The notes beneath the pieces were generated by a model. It did no database searches, was not told the DNA's origin, and saw only the letters and a list, made by a program, of their open reading frames with translations. From positions 229,501 through 293,500 of the forward strand of contig JAQFVV010006272.1 of the NCBI GenBank assembly GCA_028023455.1: a stretch of DNA of 64,000 nt, read 5' to 3'. Made by a program: the position numbers and the translations under genes. Below are positions 26,383 through 37,524 of this stretch, piece by piece (positions within the stretch are counted from its first letter, which is position 1; each line of letters opens with the position of its first letter). Source of the DNA: Epiperipatus broadwayi (lineage: Eukaryota; Onychophora; Udeonychophora; Euonychophora; Peripatidae).

Positions 26383-26965
26383 TTTATTTGTTTAAGAAGG
26401 TTTATTTAAATTTCTTTGTATCAATAATTTGACATCTGTGATCAATTTGTAATCTTTAGTGTCTATATCAATACTTGGACCATAAATAAATGTGGATTTT
26501 ACTTTTATTGTTAAAGAGGGTTGCTTTGACAATAGTTTGATTTTGTTGATTATTATTGATATTGGGATTGTCTAAATGTTGTCTGGTTTTAATGATTACT
26601 TATAAACTCATTCAGTCTTGGGGGTTATTACACTTATTATTTCAGTAATACTAGGGATGCATTTTGGAAAATTATAATTGCAGTTTGTAATGCTATAAGT
26701 GTCTATTTATTAGTCTGCACTGGAAACATGCTATATTTATCTATTTAAGGTTTATTTAAACTTCTTTGTAGCAATAATTTCAATCTCTGAGGTCAAGATG
26801 CAATCCTTAGTGTCTATATAAATATATAGGATCATAAATAAGGGTGGATTCCATCTTTATTTTCAAAATGAAATTGCCTTGACAATAATTTGGGTATTGT
26901 TGATTAATATGGATATTGGGATTGTTTAAGTGTTGACTGATTTTAAATAGATAATTATACAATAA
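26383..26965 (+). repeat. Two tandem units of a ~250-bp dispersed repeat
   Basis: Unit 1 (about 26,383-26,600) and unit 2 (about 26,742-26,960) share ordered phrases: GGTTTATTTAAA-TTCTTTGTA, TTAGTGTCTATAT-AATA, CCATAAATAA-GGTGGATT, TGACAATA-TTTG, and GATATTGGGATTGT. A third unit is inverted at about 49,040-49,265. There is no coding capacity and no clear termini; the family is unknown to me. Confidence 0.65.
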
Positions 26966-27405
26966 ATGTTTATATTTCATTCAAATTTTGATTTTAAGAA
27001 TGTATTTTAATTCATAAATTTATTTTTTTAATATTCTTTAAAATGAATATTTTATTATAAAATTAAGAAAAACATTTTAAAATCATGAATGCTGATGTAT
27101 TCACCAAAACTTTTTATTGAGTGGAATTTCACTTTTATTAACAAAGGCTATAACAATGAGCTGAATTTGAGTTATGGCATGAAAGCAATATCTAGCATAG
27201 TGACTTAAATGTAACCTCATCAAGAAAAAGTATTTAAGCCCCTGATTCTCTCAATCTGCATCTCGATAAACAAACTATGCAAAGTTTATGCATTATATAT
27301 TTTAATATTTTGTAGTTTTACTGCAACAATGCATGGTTAAATAAACAAAACATTTGCTCAAAATATTTTTAAGTTTTGAAAGATCTTCATAATATCAGAT
27401 AATAA
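26966..27405. other. AT-rich spacer, no gene seen
   Basis: No supported feature. Confidence 0.55.
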
Positions 27406-27410
27406 AAATC

Positions 27411-27520
27411 ATTTTATGGAAATACATTTTAAGTGATAAAATGTATGATTCATTATGGAAATATAATTGAAATGTTAAAATACATATTTCATTATGGAAA
27501 TATAATTTAAATGATTCAAT
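27411..27520. repeat. Minisatellite, about three ~40-bp units
   Basis: The phrase CATT(T)ATGGAAATA(C/T)A followed by TGATAAAAT or TGTTAAAAT recurs at about 27,411, 27,452 and 27,491. Units are about 39-41 bases and diverged. Confidence 0.6.
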
Positions 27521-28140
27521 GTGTTTTAAATAATACAATAAAACTAACCAATGCTGTTATTATTGTAAGAAAAAAATGTTACATTTTAATATGTTATTAT
27601 GGAATTCTTTATGTGAAAACCTGTAACTTTGTTAAAATGGATAAAACTTTTTGAATGCTATAAACTGGGATATATTTGAAATTAAACACAATTCTTGTTT
27701 AGCATATGTATTTACTAGGGAAAACCTTTGCGATTATAGTAAAATTTCTAAAGACTTTCTGAATTGTAAGTTTATCATTATTTTGTGCATGCATTTGGGA
27801 ATATATATATATATATTGTAACGATATATAAATATGCCGTAACATTAATTTGAAATAAAAACTTTTAAGTTCACAAATAAAAATAAATGTATTAAAAAAA
27901 AACTAAATGCTAAAATTAAAATGTTTGTTAAATGTATATATATTCGCACAGATGCAAAACTTAAAAATATTTTTTTTTTATAAATAAAAAAAAGTATTTG
28001 AACGTATTTTTTTATAAAAAAAATACAAGATTTAAATATAAAAATATTTTAATAAAGAAATAACGTAAGTAAAAATAAAAACAGGTATTAATTAATTCCT
28101 ATAATCTGTAAATGGAAATGATTGTTTATTAATTGAAAAG
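27521..28140. other. AT-rich spacer, no gene seen
   Basis: Short (TA)n at 27,799-27,816 and long A runs near 27,895 and 27,970-28,025. No gene. Confidence 0.55.
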
Positions 28141-28560
28141 CAAGCTAGCCTTGGGGCTCTTGTGTAATTAAAAAGTCAGATGAAAATTAGATAAGAGAAT
28201 AAAGAGAAATTAGTTTGACCAATGGAAGCACCAAGCCTCAGCCTGGACCCGAATGAAAAGGATGAATTAGTGACATTTTGTTGGTTGAATCTGTGTGGAT
28301 ACTATAAAAAAAATACAGTTTTCCTGACAGTTTCGAGCTTGATTTGGTGAGACGAATGATAAGATGCACTTGTCGTTCTCTCTCACTTATTTTAAAAAAT
28401 GAAAAAACTGTGATACCAGAATGAAACCAGCTAATGCTACCTCCAGAACATCAGAGCAGTCTTCCAATGAAGACATTGTGGGAATTAAAAACAGGAACCT
28501 GGACTCTTCTACCGTGAGCTATGAACTTTACAATTTAAAAAAAATAATTAAGAACTTTCG
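28141..28560 (+). promoter_or_regulatory. GC-richer island with CCAAT and TATA boxes (solo LTR or promoter)
   Basis: This stretch stands out from the surrounding AT-rich DNA. It carries GACCAATGG near 28,217, TACTATAAAAAA near 28,300, and a possible splice donor (TTGGTGAGAC) near 28,347. The downstream CCTCCAGAACATCAGAGC and AACCTGGACTCTTCTACCG segments read like an LTR U5 region. No open frame. An LTR relic is the simplest idea because a possible Gypsy integrase relic lies next to it. A host or lncRNA promoter is the alternative. No matching second copy was found in the window. Confidence 0.3.
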
Positions 28561-28660
28561 TTCAAACTTTTAAGATTCAGCTAACCTAAATTTAAAAAAA
28601 AAAAACTCTTATCTGATTTTCAAATTGACAATTAATATTTAAATTATATTATATATATGT

Positions 28661-28678
28661 GTGTGTGTGTGTGTGTGT
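28661..28678. repeat. (GT)n microsatellite
   Basis: Nine GT units after a TATA run. Confidence 0.85.
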
Positions 28679-28899
28679 GACTTATGTTTCAAATTAATTA
28701 TAAGTGTTTAAGTTTTACATATTTTCTTGCTAAAAGAAAAAAATCATTTCCATTTTATTAATTTTTTTTTCTTATTGTATAAATTATTTAAATGCATGAA
28801 ATTTAAGTTGAGTATAGATGTTGCATGGATTCATTAGTAGTTAATTGTGTTGCTGTTTCATATTTGATTGGAATATATAGGTCATCGGTGTCATTGCGG

Positions 28900-29110
28900 C
28901 ATCTTATGATGAATGCTACTAGGCATTTTGTATTCCCTCTGCAATTGACGTTATCAATGATTTTGTATTTTGATCGGTTATATTTATTCTGGAATGTTTT
29001 GAACCATGGAATCTATGCAGCCAATCTATACTCAACATTATAAAATAAATTTTATAAAATTCATCTGTGTAAATGTATCTAAATGGTAAATTAAAGTCGG
29101 GCATGAATGG
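28900..29110 (-). pseudogene. Possible Gypsy-type integrase core relic
   Basis: The minus-strand frame at 28,919-29,104 contains SIDWLHRFHGS then RINITDQNTKSLITSIAEGI. This resembles the integrase segment DW--RFG-P--I-TDQG-QF-S----A---GI of Ty3/Gypsy elements, including the Asp of the second catalytic position. Only about 60 codons are readable. The conserved Gly after TDQ is Asn and the Phe is Leu. The remainder of the element is not visible. Chance similarity is possible. Confidence 0.35.
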
Positions 29111-29940
29111 CTTTATAGTTTTGTAAAGTTATATTAAGGCAGGGTAATCTTAGGTTATTCATTTCGTAGTTGAATTAGGTCAATGGATTGGATATATTTG
29201 TGTAATTAGTAGATGTAGTATGAGTTTCACTATGTGCAGAATCGCTGTATACACTCCACCAACCCTTTGCCTATGGATGGGATTGTAAGTTGGTAAAAAG
29301 GACCATGGTCCCTTCCTATGGAGTTTTTATTTTATTGTTCTTCTTGCCATACAGATGTAACATTCCTGTATTGGTCAAGAGTCAATGTCTTCTCTAACTA
29401 TACTGTTCAGATGTCCATTCCTGACAGTATAGTATATTTGTGCTGTTGTATTTCATGCTACATTGAATACATAAATGTATCAGATGGATTGACACCAGTT
29501 TGACTGCGAACTTTTGGCCTAAGGTTAAATAAGGGATAGAATATTTTCTTTTCAAATGCAGATCTATGTAGTCTATTCATACTCGACCCTCTAAATAAAA
29601 TATTAAACTCATTATTGCAATCTATTTAAAATTAAAGGTTACTATAAAAATATAAAATGTTAAATGTATTCCTTAAAATTTATTTATACGTGCGTTAATA
29701 AATGTTTGTGTGTTAATTTCTGGCAGTGGCTTTTATTTTTTTATATATACAAACTAAACAAGTTATTTCTTATCTCAGCATCTCCATGAGCTAGTGACAA
29801 TGGGCTAATGGTCTAAATATTTAAATAAAGTGGAATCTTAGCAGCACGTATCTGCCTACTTTATAAATTTTTCAAGGCTCAAATGCCTAGATGGCACCCT
29901 TGTAGTGCATATTGTGTTTAGATTTGATCTTCACTTTCTT
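29111..29940. other. Unassigned sequence, moderately less AT-rich
   Basis: 29,220-29,520 is less AT-rich than average and could be further decayed element sequence. The open frame 29,318-29,503 (plus) has no recognisable motif. Nothing firm. Confidence 0.45.
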
Positions 29941-29956
29941 TTGGATAATATTATAA

Positions 29957-29978
29957 TATATATATATATATATATATA
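29957..29978. repeat. (TA)n microsatellite
   Basis: About ten TA units directly beside the hairpin that follows. Confidence 0.85.
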
Positions 29979-30086
29979 AACTTAATAATTAACAGTATAA
30001 ACAATATTGTAGTTTTAATTCTTTTGAAGCACTTTCGATTATGTAATAATCCTCATCAGCTTTAACTGAATTTAATTATTAAGTTT
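29978..30086 (-). ncRNA. Hairpin with hammerhead-like core (PLE 3' motif, instance 1)
   Basis: The minus strand reads AGCTGATGAG, stem GATTAT / ATAATC with a 3-base loop, then GAAAGTGCTTC (30,026-30,060). Exact 15-base outer arms, AAACTTAATAATTAA (29,978-29,992) and its complement (30,072-30,086), enclose it. A further CAGT/ACTG pairing is possible. CTGATGA...GAAA is the hammerhead core, but one extra G sits between CTGATGA and the stem, so it is not canonical. The last part of a PLE endonuclease lies upstream on the same strand. Activity is not shown. Confidence 0.45.
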
Positions 30087-30120
30087 TTATATATAATATT
30101 TTCTCTAACAGGTATTGTAC

Positions 30121-30122
<2 letters not shown>

Positions 30123-30174
<52 letters not shown>
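30123..30174. repeat. (TA)n microsatellite
   Basis: About 25 uninterrupted TA units. Confidence 0.95.
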
Positions 30175-30176
<2 letters not shown>

Positions 30177-30291
30177 CAAAGAAATCAAGTCATACATCAC
30201 ATGACCAAATTTAACAAGCTTGTATTACAAATGTTATATATAGAGCTCACAAAAATGCTCTTAACAAGTTTTGCAGAATATCCTAACCCCA

Positions 30292-30359
30292 GGCCAGTTA
30301 CTGCTATTGGATTTCTCATTAGCTTAAATTACTGAGGATGCCAGTAGCAGAAACTGGTC
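30292..30359 (-). repeat. Imperfect hairpin, 19-base arms, in PLE 3' region
   Basis: GGCCAGTTACTGCTATTGG (30,292-30,310) pairs with CCAGTAGCAGAAACTGGTC (30,341-30,359) at 16 of 19 positions. The loop on the minus strand contains GCTAATGAGAAATCC, another CTRATGA...GAAA-like word. It lies between the PLE coding relic and the instance-1 hairpin. Confidence 0.6.
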
Positions 30360-30581
30360 ATATATAAAAGTTGTTATAAATTAATAAATATTATTTTAAT
30401 GGAATTATATTTTAAGGAACATTTATTGTATTAAATGTGATAATATGTTGAACTATTTCCATAATCTATCATTAAATGTTATATGCATAGAATATTTTAA
30501 TTTTTATTTAAATTTTTCAAATACAAATAACTTGTTAACAATACCATGCAAATAAACAACATAAGTTAGTAATTATATAAT

Positions 30582-30616
30582 GTTTTGACTAATATAATTT
30601 TCCAATCTTCTTCAGG
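30582..30616 (-). ncRNA. Stem-GAAA PLE motif, instance 2 (weak)
   Basis: The minus strand reads CCTGAAGAA, GATT ... AGTC, then AAAAC. The stem pairs with one G-T wobble; the GAAA has become AAAA. It follows the decayed PLE C-terminus by about 160 bases. Confidence 0.3.
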
Positions 30617-30619
30617 TGT

Positions 30620-30960
30620 TGCTGATCAGACAATATTAGCAGAGAAGTTGAACTTACACTTTTAGATTTTTGAATATTCAATTTTAAGCAATGATGAAAC
30701 TGACTGAGCTATTCCAGCAAAGATAACAGCCAGTAGAAATTTCATAAATTTATTTATGAATGTTGGTTTAAATCCTCCTGATTCCTTCAATTTCTTACAT
30801 ACATTTTTCTGTGAATGGGGTTAATTAGAGGCTCACAAACACTATGTATTGCTACAATGAATTGATTTATAGGATTATTTGTCATTGTCAAATGAGCAGC
30901 TTCTTTGAATTTTCTTCTTTGCATCTTAAAAAACCGAAAAAATCAGGAGAATTTAAAAGT
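30620..30960 (-). pseudogene. PLE GIY-YIG C-terminal relic
   Basis: The minus strand reads RRKFKEAAHLTMTNNPINQF and then PLINPIHRKM. The first part matches the conserved end of PLE endonucleases (R-RRKIKEA with the catalytic Glu, followed by a run of Asn/Pro residues). Only the last ~60 codons are visible, and a stop follows near 30,800. The remaining bases towards 30,620 look like its 3' UTR. Confidence 0.5.
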
Positions 30961-30987
30961 ATATAAAAGTTCTACTGAATGCTACTT

Positions 30988-31125
30988 TTGACAGAATACC
31001 TCAGTTGGTTAGAGTATTGTATTAAAATTTAATATTCAAGAATATAAAGGTATAAGTTTAACTGCTATGCTAATATTGTCACTGATCATGCCAGAAGCAT
31101 CTGAAGATAAGTAAAAAATAATACC
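30988..31125 (+). repeat. tRNA-derived SINE relic
   Basis: ACCTCAGTTGGTTAGAGTATTG at 30,998-31,019 is a clear Pol III A box with tRNA D-arm bases. A decayed B box (ATATTCAAGAATAT) follows at about 31,033 at the right distance. A non-tRNA part then ends in AAAAAATAATA near 31,120. The T-arm is too eroded for a functional tRNA. Confidence 0.5.
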
Positions 31126-31129
31126 ACTT

Positions 31130-33310
31130 GAAATGTTGTGTAACAACTAACTTGTGTTATCTGTTTGTGTGTTATTATTTGCAAGTTCTTTGTATCTGAA
31201 AAGTTTAAATAAATTTTAAAATGTTGTATTTGTTGGAGAAATTAAGCAGGTAGTATATTTTCATTCTCTATTTATTCATTTTAAAATTCATGTGTTTGTT
31301 TATTATACATAAAAATATAGCATAACCAAAAAGAAAAATTAACTTATACAGAAAACAAAATTTAAGTGTAATTTATTCCTTTATGCTAATTTTTGGTTTA
31401 TTTAAATTTATGGTATGTTTGTTTGTTTTCTTCACATATATTAAAAACAACAGATTTTAGATATAAATATTTATGAGTAACCTTGATAACAATGTATATT
31501 TAATATACATTTAGAACATAAAATATTATGTATTTAAATTAATAAGTTTATAATTCAATAAATAAAGAAGGTCCACTGTAAAGAGAAGATTAAAACTGTA
31601 ATTGTTTTTACTGTTTAGCACTGTTTTGATCAGGCCAGTCATATTCATAACTCAAAGACAGGTTTGTAGGAGAACTATCATATAAACTAATAAATATGCA
31701 ATTCTGTAAATTTGCATATATCATTTGAGTGATAATGGGACACATGAGCCTTTTTTATTTATCACATGGATATTGTTTGCAATAAAACAAGTCTCTGTAT
31801 TTTCTTACGCTAAGCGCAAACAACTCTATTATGAAGGGAATTGATATTATGATCCGACTCAATCATTTTATACCCCCAAAATACTGATTTTATGTTAGAT
31901 TCTGTTTTAGCACATTTTTATATATACTTGGGCTGTGCTAATCTAATGGCGCTGTTGGCATGAGACTCACATTGCAGGGCGCATTGAATTATCACACGAT
32001 TGATATATGTAAATTCACAGACTTGCATATTAATTAATGTACATGTTCATTCTCCCACATATCTGTCTTTGTGCTAATAATATTACTGGCCTTGTCGAAA
32101 GCAGTGCTAAGTGGCAAAACCAATTACAATTTTATTTTTTCTTGTATAGTAGACCTTTCCTATCTTTTGAATTACAAACAAATAAGAAAAAGAAATAAAA
32201 TTATTGTGTTAATAAGTTTATTTTATTATTATAAAAGTAAAAAAAAAACTAACTAAACATACATAGACAATTTCGTAAATATATTTCATTATCCGTTTGA
32301 AAGTATTTACGCAAATACAATATGATTTCTTCTTGCTTCCATTAGTGTATCAATCGCAACAAATGTTCGATACGTTTTAAAATTATATAATAGATGCAGT
32401 CGATAAAAGTATAACTAGTCCTTGATCAAGTAGCTTAACCATAAATATTTCATTTGCTCCGTATTTTATTTTATATTTTAAAATATCAACTAGCTAAAAT
32501 ATTGAATAAAACATTTTACTTAATAATTTATTATATTATTTTTAACATTTCATTAGTTACGCTTTGTGATTACATTGAATAAATAATTAGTCAAGATTAA
32601 GTTAATGTTTTATTAATCACTATTTGATTAAACTAATATACTTATTTTATTCCTAACCGGTACAATGTGACACTTAATGTTATTGATACTTTGATAAATT
32701 ATAGTTGTTTGATTCTTCGTTTGTAAATACTTTACGCTAATACAATTTGATGTACGAATACTTGGCGCAATATTACTTTAGTTTTAAAAAACTAATAAGT
32801 TATGTAAACATTCACTTTTGCATATTCATTCCATTACAGTTTTGGTAGTCCAAGTGTGACTTGAATAAAATCAATTATTGATGTTACTAATATGCATATA
32901 TTTGAATATTTTATCTTTTTATACCATTACAAACTTTGACGCATTAGAGCAAGGATTAAATACAAATCAATTAATTGAGATTAACTGATATTTAATTCTG
33001 CCACAATTAACATTCAAATTGGGTCAGAGAAAATTATTTATTTATTTTATCTGTTTGAAGTCTGTTACAATTAGCACATCAATGTTGTGAAGGATCTAAT
33101 GATGCATTGATTTAAGTTTGTTACAATATATATGTAGAGGGAGAGAAGTATTTACATTTTTTTTAAAATACAACTGTTTTCTTACATATGTATTGGAATA
33201 AATAATACACTCATCTTATTATTATTAGGATTAATTTTTGTACAAATTAATTACATTTAAATTTTTAAAATATTTATCTGCATTCTAAATTATCAACAAG
33301 CCAATATTCA
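31130..33310. other. AT-rich stretch without recognisable genes
   Basis: The open frame 32,071-32,256 is low complexity. No element ends recognised. Confidence 0.55.
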
Positions 33311-33322
33311 ATTCTTCCATTA

Positions 33323-33348
33323 ATATATATATATATATATATATATAC
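33323..33348. repeat. (TA)n microsatellite
   Basis: About twelve TA units. Confidence 0.9.
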
Positions 33349-33399
33349 TGTAAAAGAATAAAAATGAGGGTATGCTATTTTTTAATGCCTCACAGATTT

Positions 33400-34100
33400 G
33401 GAGCTATTTGCAACTGAATAACTATATAGAATGTGGAAAATGAAAACTTTAACATAATCTGAATGAAAATATATCCCAGTCTTTGGTCACCATTTGCAAC
33501 TGAATAAAAATACACTTTAAAGTTGAATGCCATTTATATCAGAAAAAAATTATGAGTCATACTGTATCCTGAATCAAAGCCTAATTATTAATCATCATTT
33601 GTAACAAAATAAAAATAAAAACCAAGAAAAAACAATCCTAATTTAATAATGTCTGTAATTTTAGCATCATTTATAACAGAATGAAAATAATAAATTAGGC
33701 TAAAGTGAATATCAATCAATGAATAACGATCTAACACTTAATTTAATAAAATGATAATAATAATAATCTTTATTGCAAACTCCACTATTCAAACAGTGTT
33801 TAGAACAAATAGAAAACAATGAAAATCATTATTTCAATCTACACTAAAGTAGGAGAGTTATTTGTAACAGATTATAAATAAAATAATAAAACCAAATATC
33901 ATTATCTTATAAATAACGATCTATGCCTATTATATAGTCCACTTACAATATAATAAAAATAATGACATAATTTGACAGATAAACCTTATTACACTGTATG
34001 AATCAAAATACTGTTTATAATAATATCAATTTATACGAAAAGTCAAACATTATTTTATTTATATTTAAATGAAATAATTCATGAATGAATTAGATAATAA
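33400..34100 (+). repeat. Degenerate satellite with an ATTTGTAACAGAATAAAAATA box
   Basis: Variants of this box start at about 33,406, 33,492, 33,532, 33,597, 33,669, 33,860 and 33,941, most often 65-86 bases apart, with a stray copy at about 34,640. Spacing and sequence drift point to an old tandem array. A LINE-type tail interrupts it near 33,755. Confidence 0.5.
33755..33830 (-). mobile_element. LINE 3' tail (AATAAAGATTATTATTATT)
   Basis: On the minus strand GTTTGCAATAAAGATTATTATTATTATC is followed by A/T-rich flank. A poly(A)-signal-like AATAAA running into (TTA)n is the usual 3' end of I/Jockey-type LINEs in animals. Only the last tens of bases remain. Confidence 0.4.
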
Positions 34101-34970
34101 TTTTAATATGTGCTACAAATCTAAAATATTAATGATATCTAAGTAAATAGATAAGTCAATAATTGATTTTGAAATACAACCAAGTAAAATCAAACATAAT
34201 ACTAACTCAGCTATACTATTCTATTAATATACTCTTATTAACTAAGTCAAATATAATATGATTAAATACTTAATAATAATAAAAAAATCAGTTAACCTAA
34301 CATATTTTTCCACTTTCACTATCTTAAAATATTATAAAACAAAACCATCCTATTAAATAATCTTACAATTTTCAACATTCAATCCTAACCATATGTAAAA
34401 TATAGGATAAATTTTTATTTGTTTATTTGATGCTTACTCAAACACAGTTGGAAAATCATATCTAATTATTCTACAGTTTAATAAAGCTAGGTTATTAATG
34501 CTTTAGCCTATAATCATCAAAGTATATAAAGAATTGTTAGTGTTTGAATAATTAAATAATAATATTAAAATTTAATATATTAACTGAATTTACAATCTAC
34601 ATCAATGAACTTTAAATATAATTAAAGAAAATCACTCTAATTTGTAACAGAATAAAATATATTACTATTACCAGCTCTATAATTGAATAATATTATGATC
34701 TTTATGTTTGTATACTGATAATATAATATTCACTTTAATTAATAATGACTTAAAATAAAATATCCTAACATTTTATTGCTATTACCTTTGCATATCTTCA
34801 ATGATTATTATATTTTACTTTTATCAATTATCAAACCAATACATACATAATTTCTGTTTTAATATAACTATTACTTCTTACTAACAAAATAATTACAGTA
34901 CATTTTTAATTACTTATTGAATATTTATAAATGGCAAATCACTTAATGTATTTCTGTATAAAATCTATTA
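34101..34970. other. Extremely AT-rich sequence
   Basis: No coding or repeat landmark apart from the stray satellite-like box near 34,640. Confidence 0.55.
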
Positions 34971-34977
34971 TTGAGTA

Positions 34978-35845
34978 CACCTGGGTCTCATTTTACACAA
35001 TAAATAGGTTCCTCAGAAAACACACGCAAATGAAATTGTGCAAAAATAGACATAATTTGCATTGAAAAAAGGGAGATGCAGTCTGTGATTTTTCAAAATT
35101 TGTGTAAAAGCAAAGCACCAATGTAAAATTACTTAAAAATTCGCGCAAAAAAAAAAATAAGGAAATAAAACATGACTAATAAAAAATTTCAAATTTGAAA
35201 AAAATTGATACAAGACAAACTTTTTTTAACTATAATATTTAATTTTATTCAAAATAATATATTTTTATGCATAATTTACAGTACAGTAATTTACATTTTT
35301 TATACATGTTTTACTTATTAAGATTTTCTGGTGACAATGTAATTAGTAATTAATCTTGAGATGATGATTTTATTAACTGTTTACGAAGCTCGCAATATCC
35401 AGACATACAACCATTTAGCTTTCGTTGGAATTTAAGAGCATGTTAATAATTAGTGTCATTAATAAAAAAATAATAATTGATTACATTCTTTTTTAAAAAG
35501 CAAAAACAGAATGTGGTTTAAAATGCAAAATTAACACGCACAATGTTTGAACAAATTTACTTTATAATCTTGTAAAATTTAATGTGTGTATACATAAAAT
35601 GTGAAAATCATGATTTTGATTTCATTATTGCATAAAATCTTACTATTATAAAGCTCTGAAAATATTGAAATTACTAAGATGAAAGTCGAATTCCAATAAT
35701 GTGCTATTACTTTCAATATAATATAAGTGCGCAAAATTTATTATTTAAAGTAATAGCGCATTATCGGAAATGACTTCTGGTGAAACACGAATCGCATAAC
35801 TTCAAAATCATGTTAAATAAGTCCATGTAAAAAGAGACCCAGGTG
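34978..35845 (-). mobile_element. MITE copy 2 with CACCTGGGTCTC TIRs and TA TSD (868 bp)
   Basis: Begins CACCTGGGTCTCATTTTACA; the right end inverts to CACCTGGGTCTCTTTTTACA. TA flanks both sides (34,976-34,977 and 35,846-35,847), the mark of Tc1/mariner-type insertion. An internal inverted pair, GCTATTACTTT / AAAGTAATAGC, is near 35,703 and 35,748. It has no transposase. Orientation is opposite to copy 1 at 2,806. Clean ends show copy 2 is the better preserved. Confidence 0.85.
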
Positions 35846-35849
35846 TATA

Positions 35850-37020
35850 TAATAAACAGTGAATTCAATATAAAGAAAATATGTAATTATACATTCTTAT
35901 CTACCTGTGATTTCATTTTCAGAATTATTCTTCAACTGTTTTAAATGAATTGTGGTATAATCAATTATTGAATATCATGTCATCCAAATCTGTTTAACCA
36001 ATAAATTTGCATTGTAAAATTGAATGATGACCAAGCAAGTTTATTTATTTTAAATTAATTCAAAATTTATTAACAAATGGATGTAAATTAAAATCATATA
36101 TATATATATATGGCAAGTAAATATTAAAAATATATACATATGATTCAATTCTTATTTAAGTATTACACATTTTTAAAATTATTGTTGTTCTTTCTTGTTT
36201 GAAATAAGTTTGGGATATTTGGCTTCAATGACATTACTGCAAAATGGAAAACCATATTTATTTCAAGATGAAACCAATACCATCTTGTAGTTGCTGTGAC
36301 AGATGTAAATGTATTTTCATACAAATATGTTATTTCCCCTTTTTTAGTATATTTCATGGATTTAATGCAATATAAGAGTGAAAATTGTCATTCAGAATAT
36401 AAGAATGTATTAAAATATTATTTTTGTTTTATTATTAATAAGACATAAAAATGCAAATAACATCCAGATTTTTTGCAGACCACTGTTTGGCAACTGTTGT
36501 CTTAGATTATATTTATAGAACAACAGAATAAATGCATATGTTTGTATTTATCCTTGTGAGATGAATTTTGGTAAAATATGTTAATTAATTTTTTCTGCAT
36601 GTTATATGGTAGTGAGTGATTTTTCGGAATGAATGTTGAACTCACACTCAAATATAGTGTATGATAGCTAGGGTGACATATAAATATGTCATTTTATGTT
36701 TAGAATACTTGAATCTTAAGATCCCATGGTACTCAGCTAATAATTAATTAGGTTTTTTTCTATAGCTGTTTTATTTGCTCATGTATATTAGGATACAAAA
36801 AAGTTGATTATTTTCTCCATTTATAAATAACTTAACTGATGAGTTTTTATTGTACGATCATGCAGAAGTTGGCTTACTTTTTTGTTATTTTTTTTATTAC
36901 CAAATAAGCCTTTTAATTACAGTCTAGCATAACAATGATTTATTGTTAAATATTAATATTTTTATCTGTGGGTGTTATTTTCTTATGGGTATTTATTAAC
37001 AAAGCGGTTGACTATTTTCT
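35850..37020. other. AT-rich stretch without recognisable genes
   Basis: Short (TA)n at 36,096-36,112. The open frame 36,163-36,357 (minus) has no recognisable motif. Confidence 0.55.
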
Positions 37021-37100
37021 TGCCTTATAGCATACAATATAACAATTCATCAATTGCTAAAACAGAGAATCATTAAAATAAATAAAATAACTATTGCCAA

Positions 37101-37134
37101 GCACTTTCAACCGATATGAGTCCTTATCAAGGCA
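37101..37134 (-). ncRNA. Stem-GAAA PLE motif, instance 3
   Basis: The minus strand reads CTTGATAAG, GACTC ATAT CGGTT, GAAAGTGCTTGG. The stem is partly lost (CGGTT instead of GAGTT), while the flanking core words are kept. Left-arm counterpart of instance 4. Confidence 0.4.
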
Positions 37135-37261
37135 GTAAAAAACTCCTATTTTTTCTAAGTGATAAATTCAACATTTCATTGCATTGGCCAGGAACAACTA
37201 ATCAGAAAAGTGGTTAATTTTGAATTCATAGCATAAGATGAATATTGTATAACATATGATT

Positions 37262-37482
37262 CTTTGATCTTGCTTTTTTTATTGTGTGTTTTATGCATTA
37301 ATATTGCAAAATCTTTTGGACTACATATATTGCGTGTACTATTTTGGTGAACATAAAAAGCCGAATTAACTGTATCATTTTCCCTTGCTCTAATACATGT
37401 ATATTTATGCTATTGAAGGCAATATTGAATATTTGTTTCAGTTTTTCCAATATATATTGCACTACAATTTATCTGTGGGCAT
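37262..37482 (-). pseudogene. PLE GIY-YIG endonuclease fragment (left arm)
   Basis: Minus-strand partner of the right-arm fragment, with the same IYIG core and truncation point. Stops and substitutions differ from the right arm, so the two decayed separately. Confidence 0.55.
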
Positions 37483-37524
37483 CTAATACAATATACAACA
37501 CAACTTTTATCACTTTATTATTAT

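Noticed and set aside
28321-28370. Hammerhead-like GAAAC word on the minus strand in the 28.1-kb island
   Set aside because: No CTGATGA word or stem at the right distance.
30998-31070. Functional tRNA gene
   Set aside because: A box is good but the T-arm and acceptor stem do not pair; better explained as a SINE relic.
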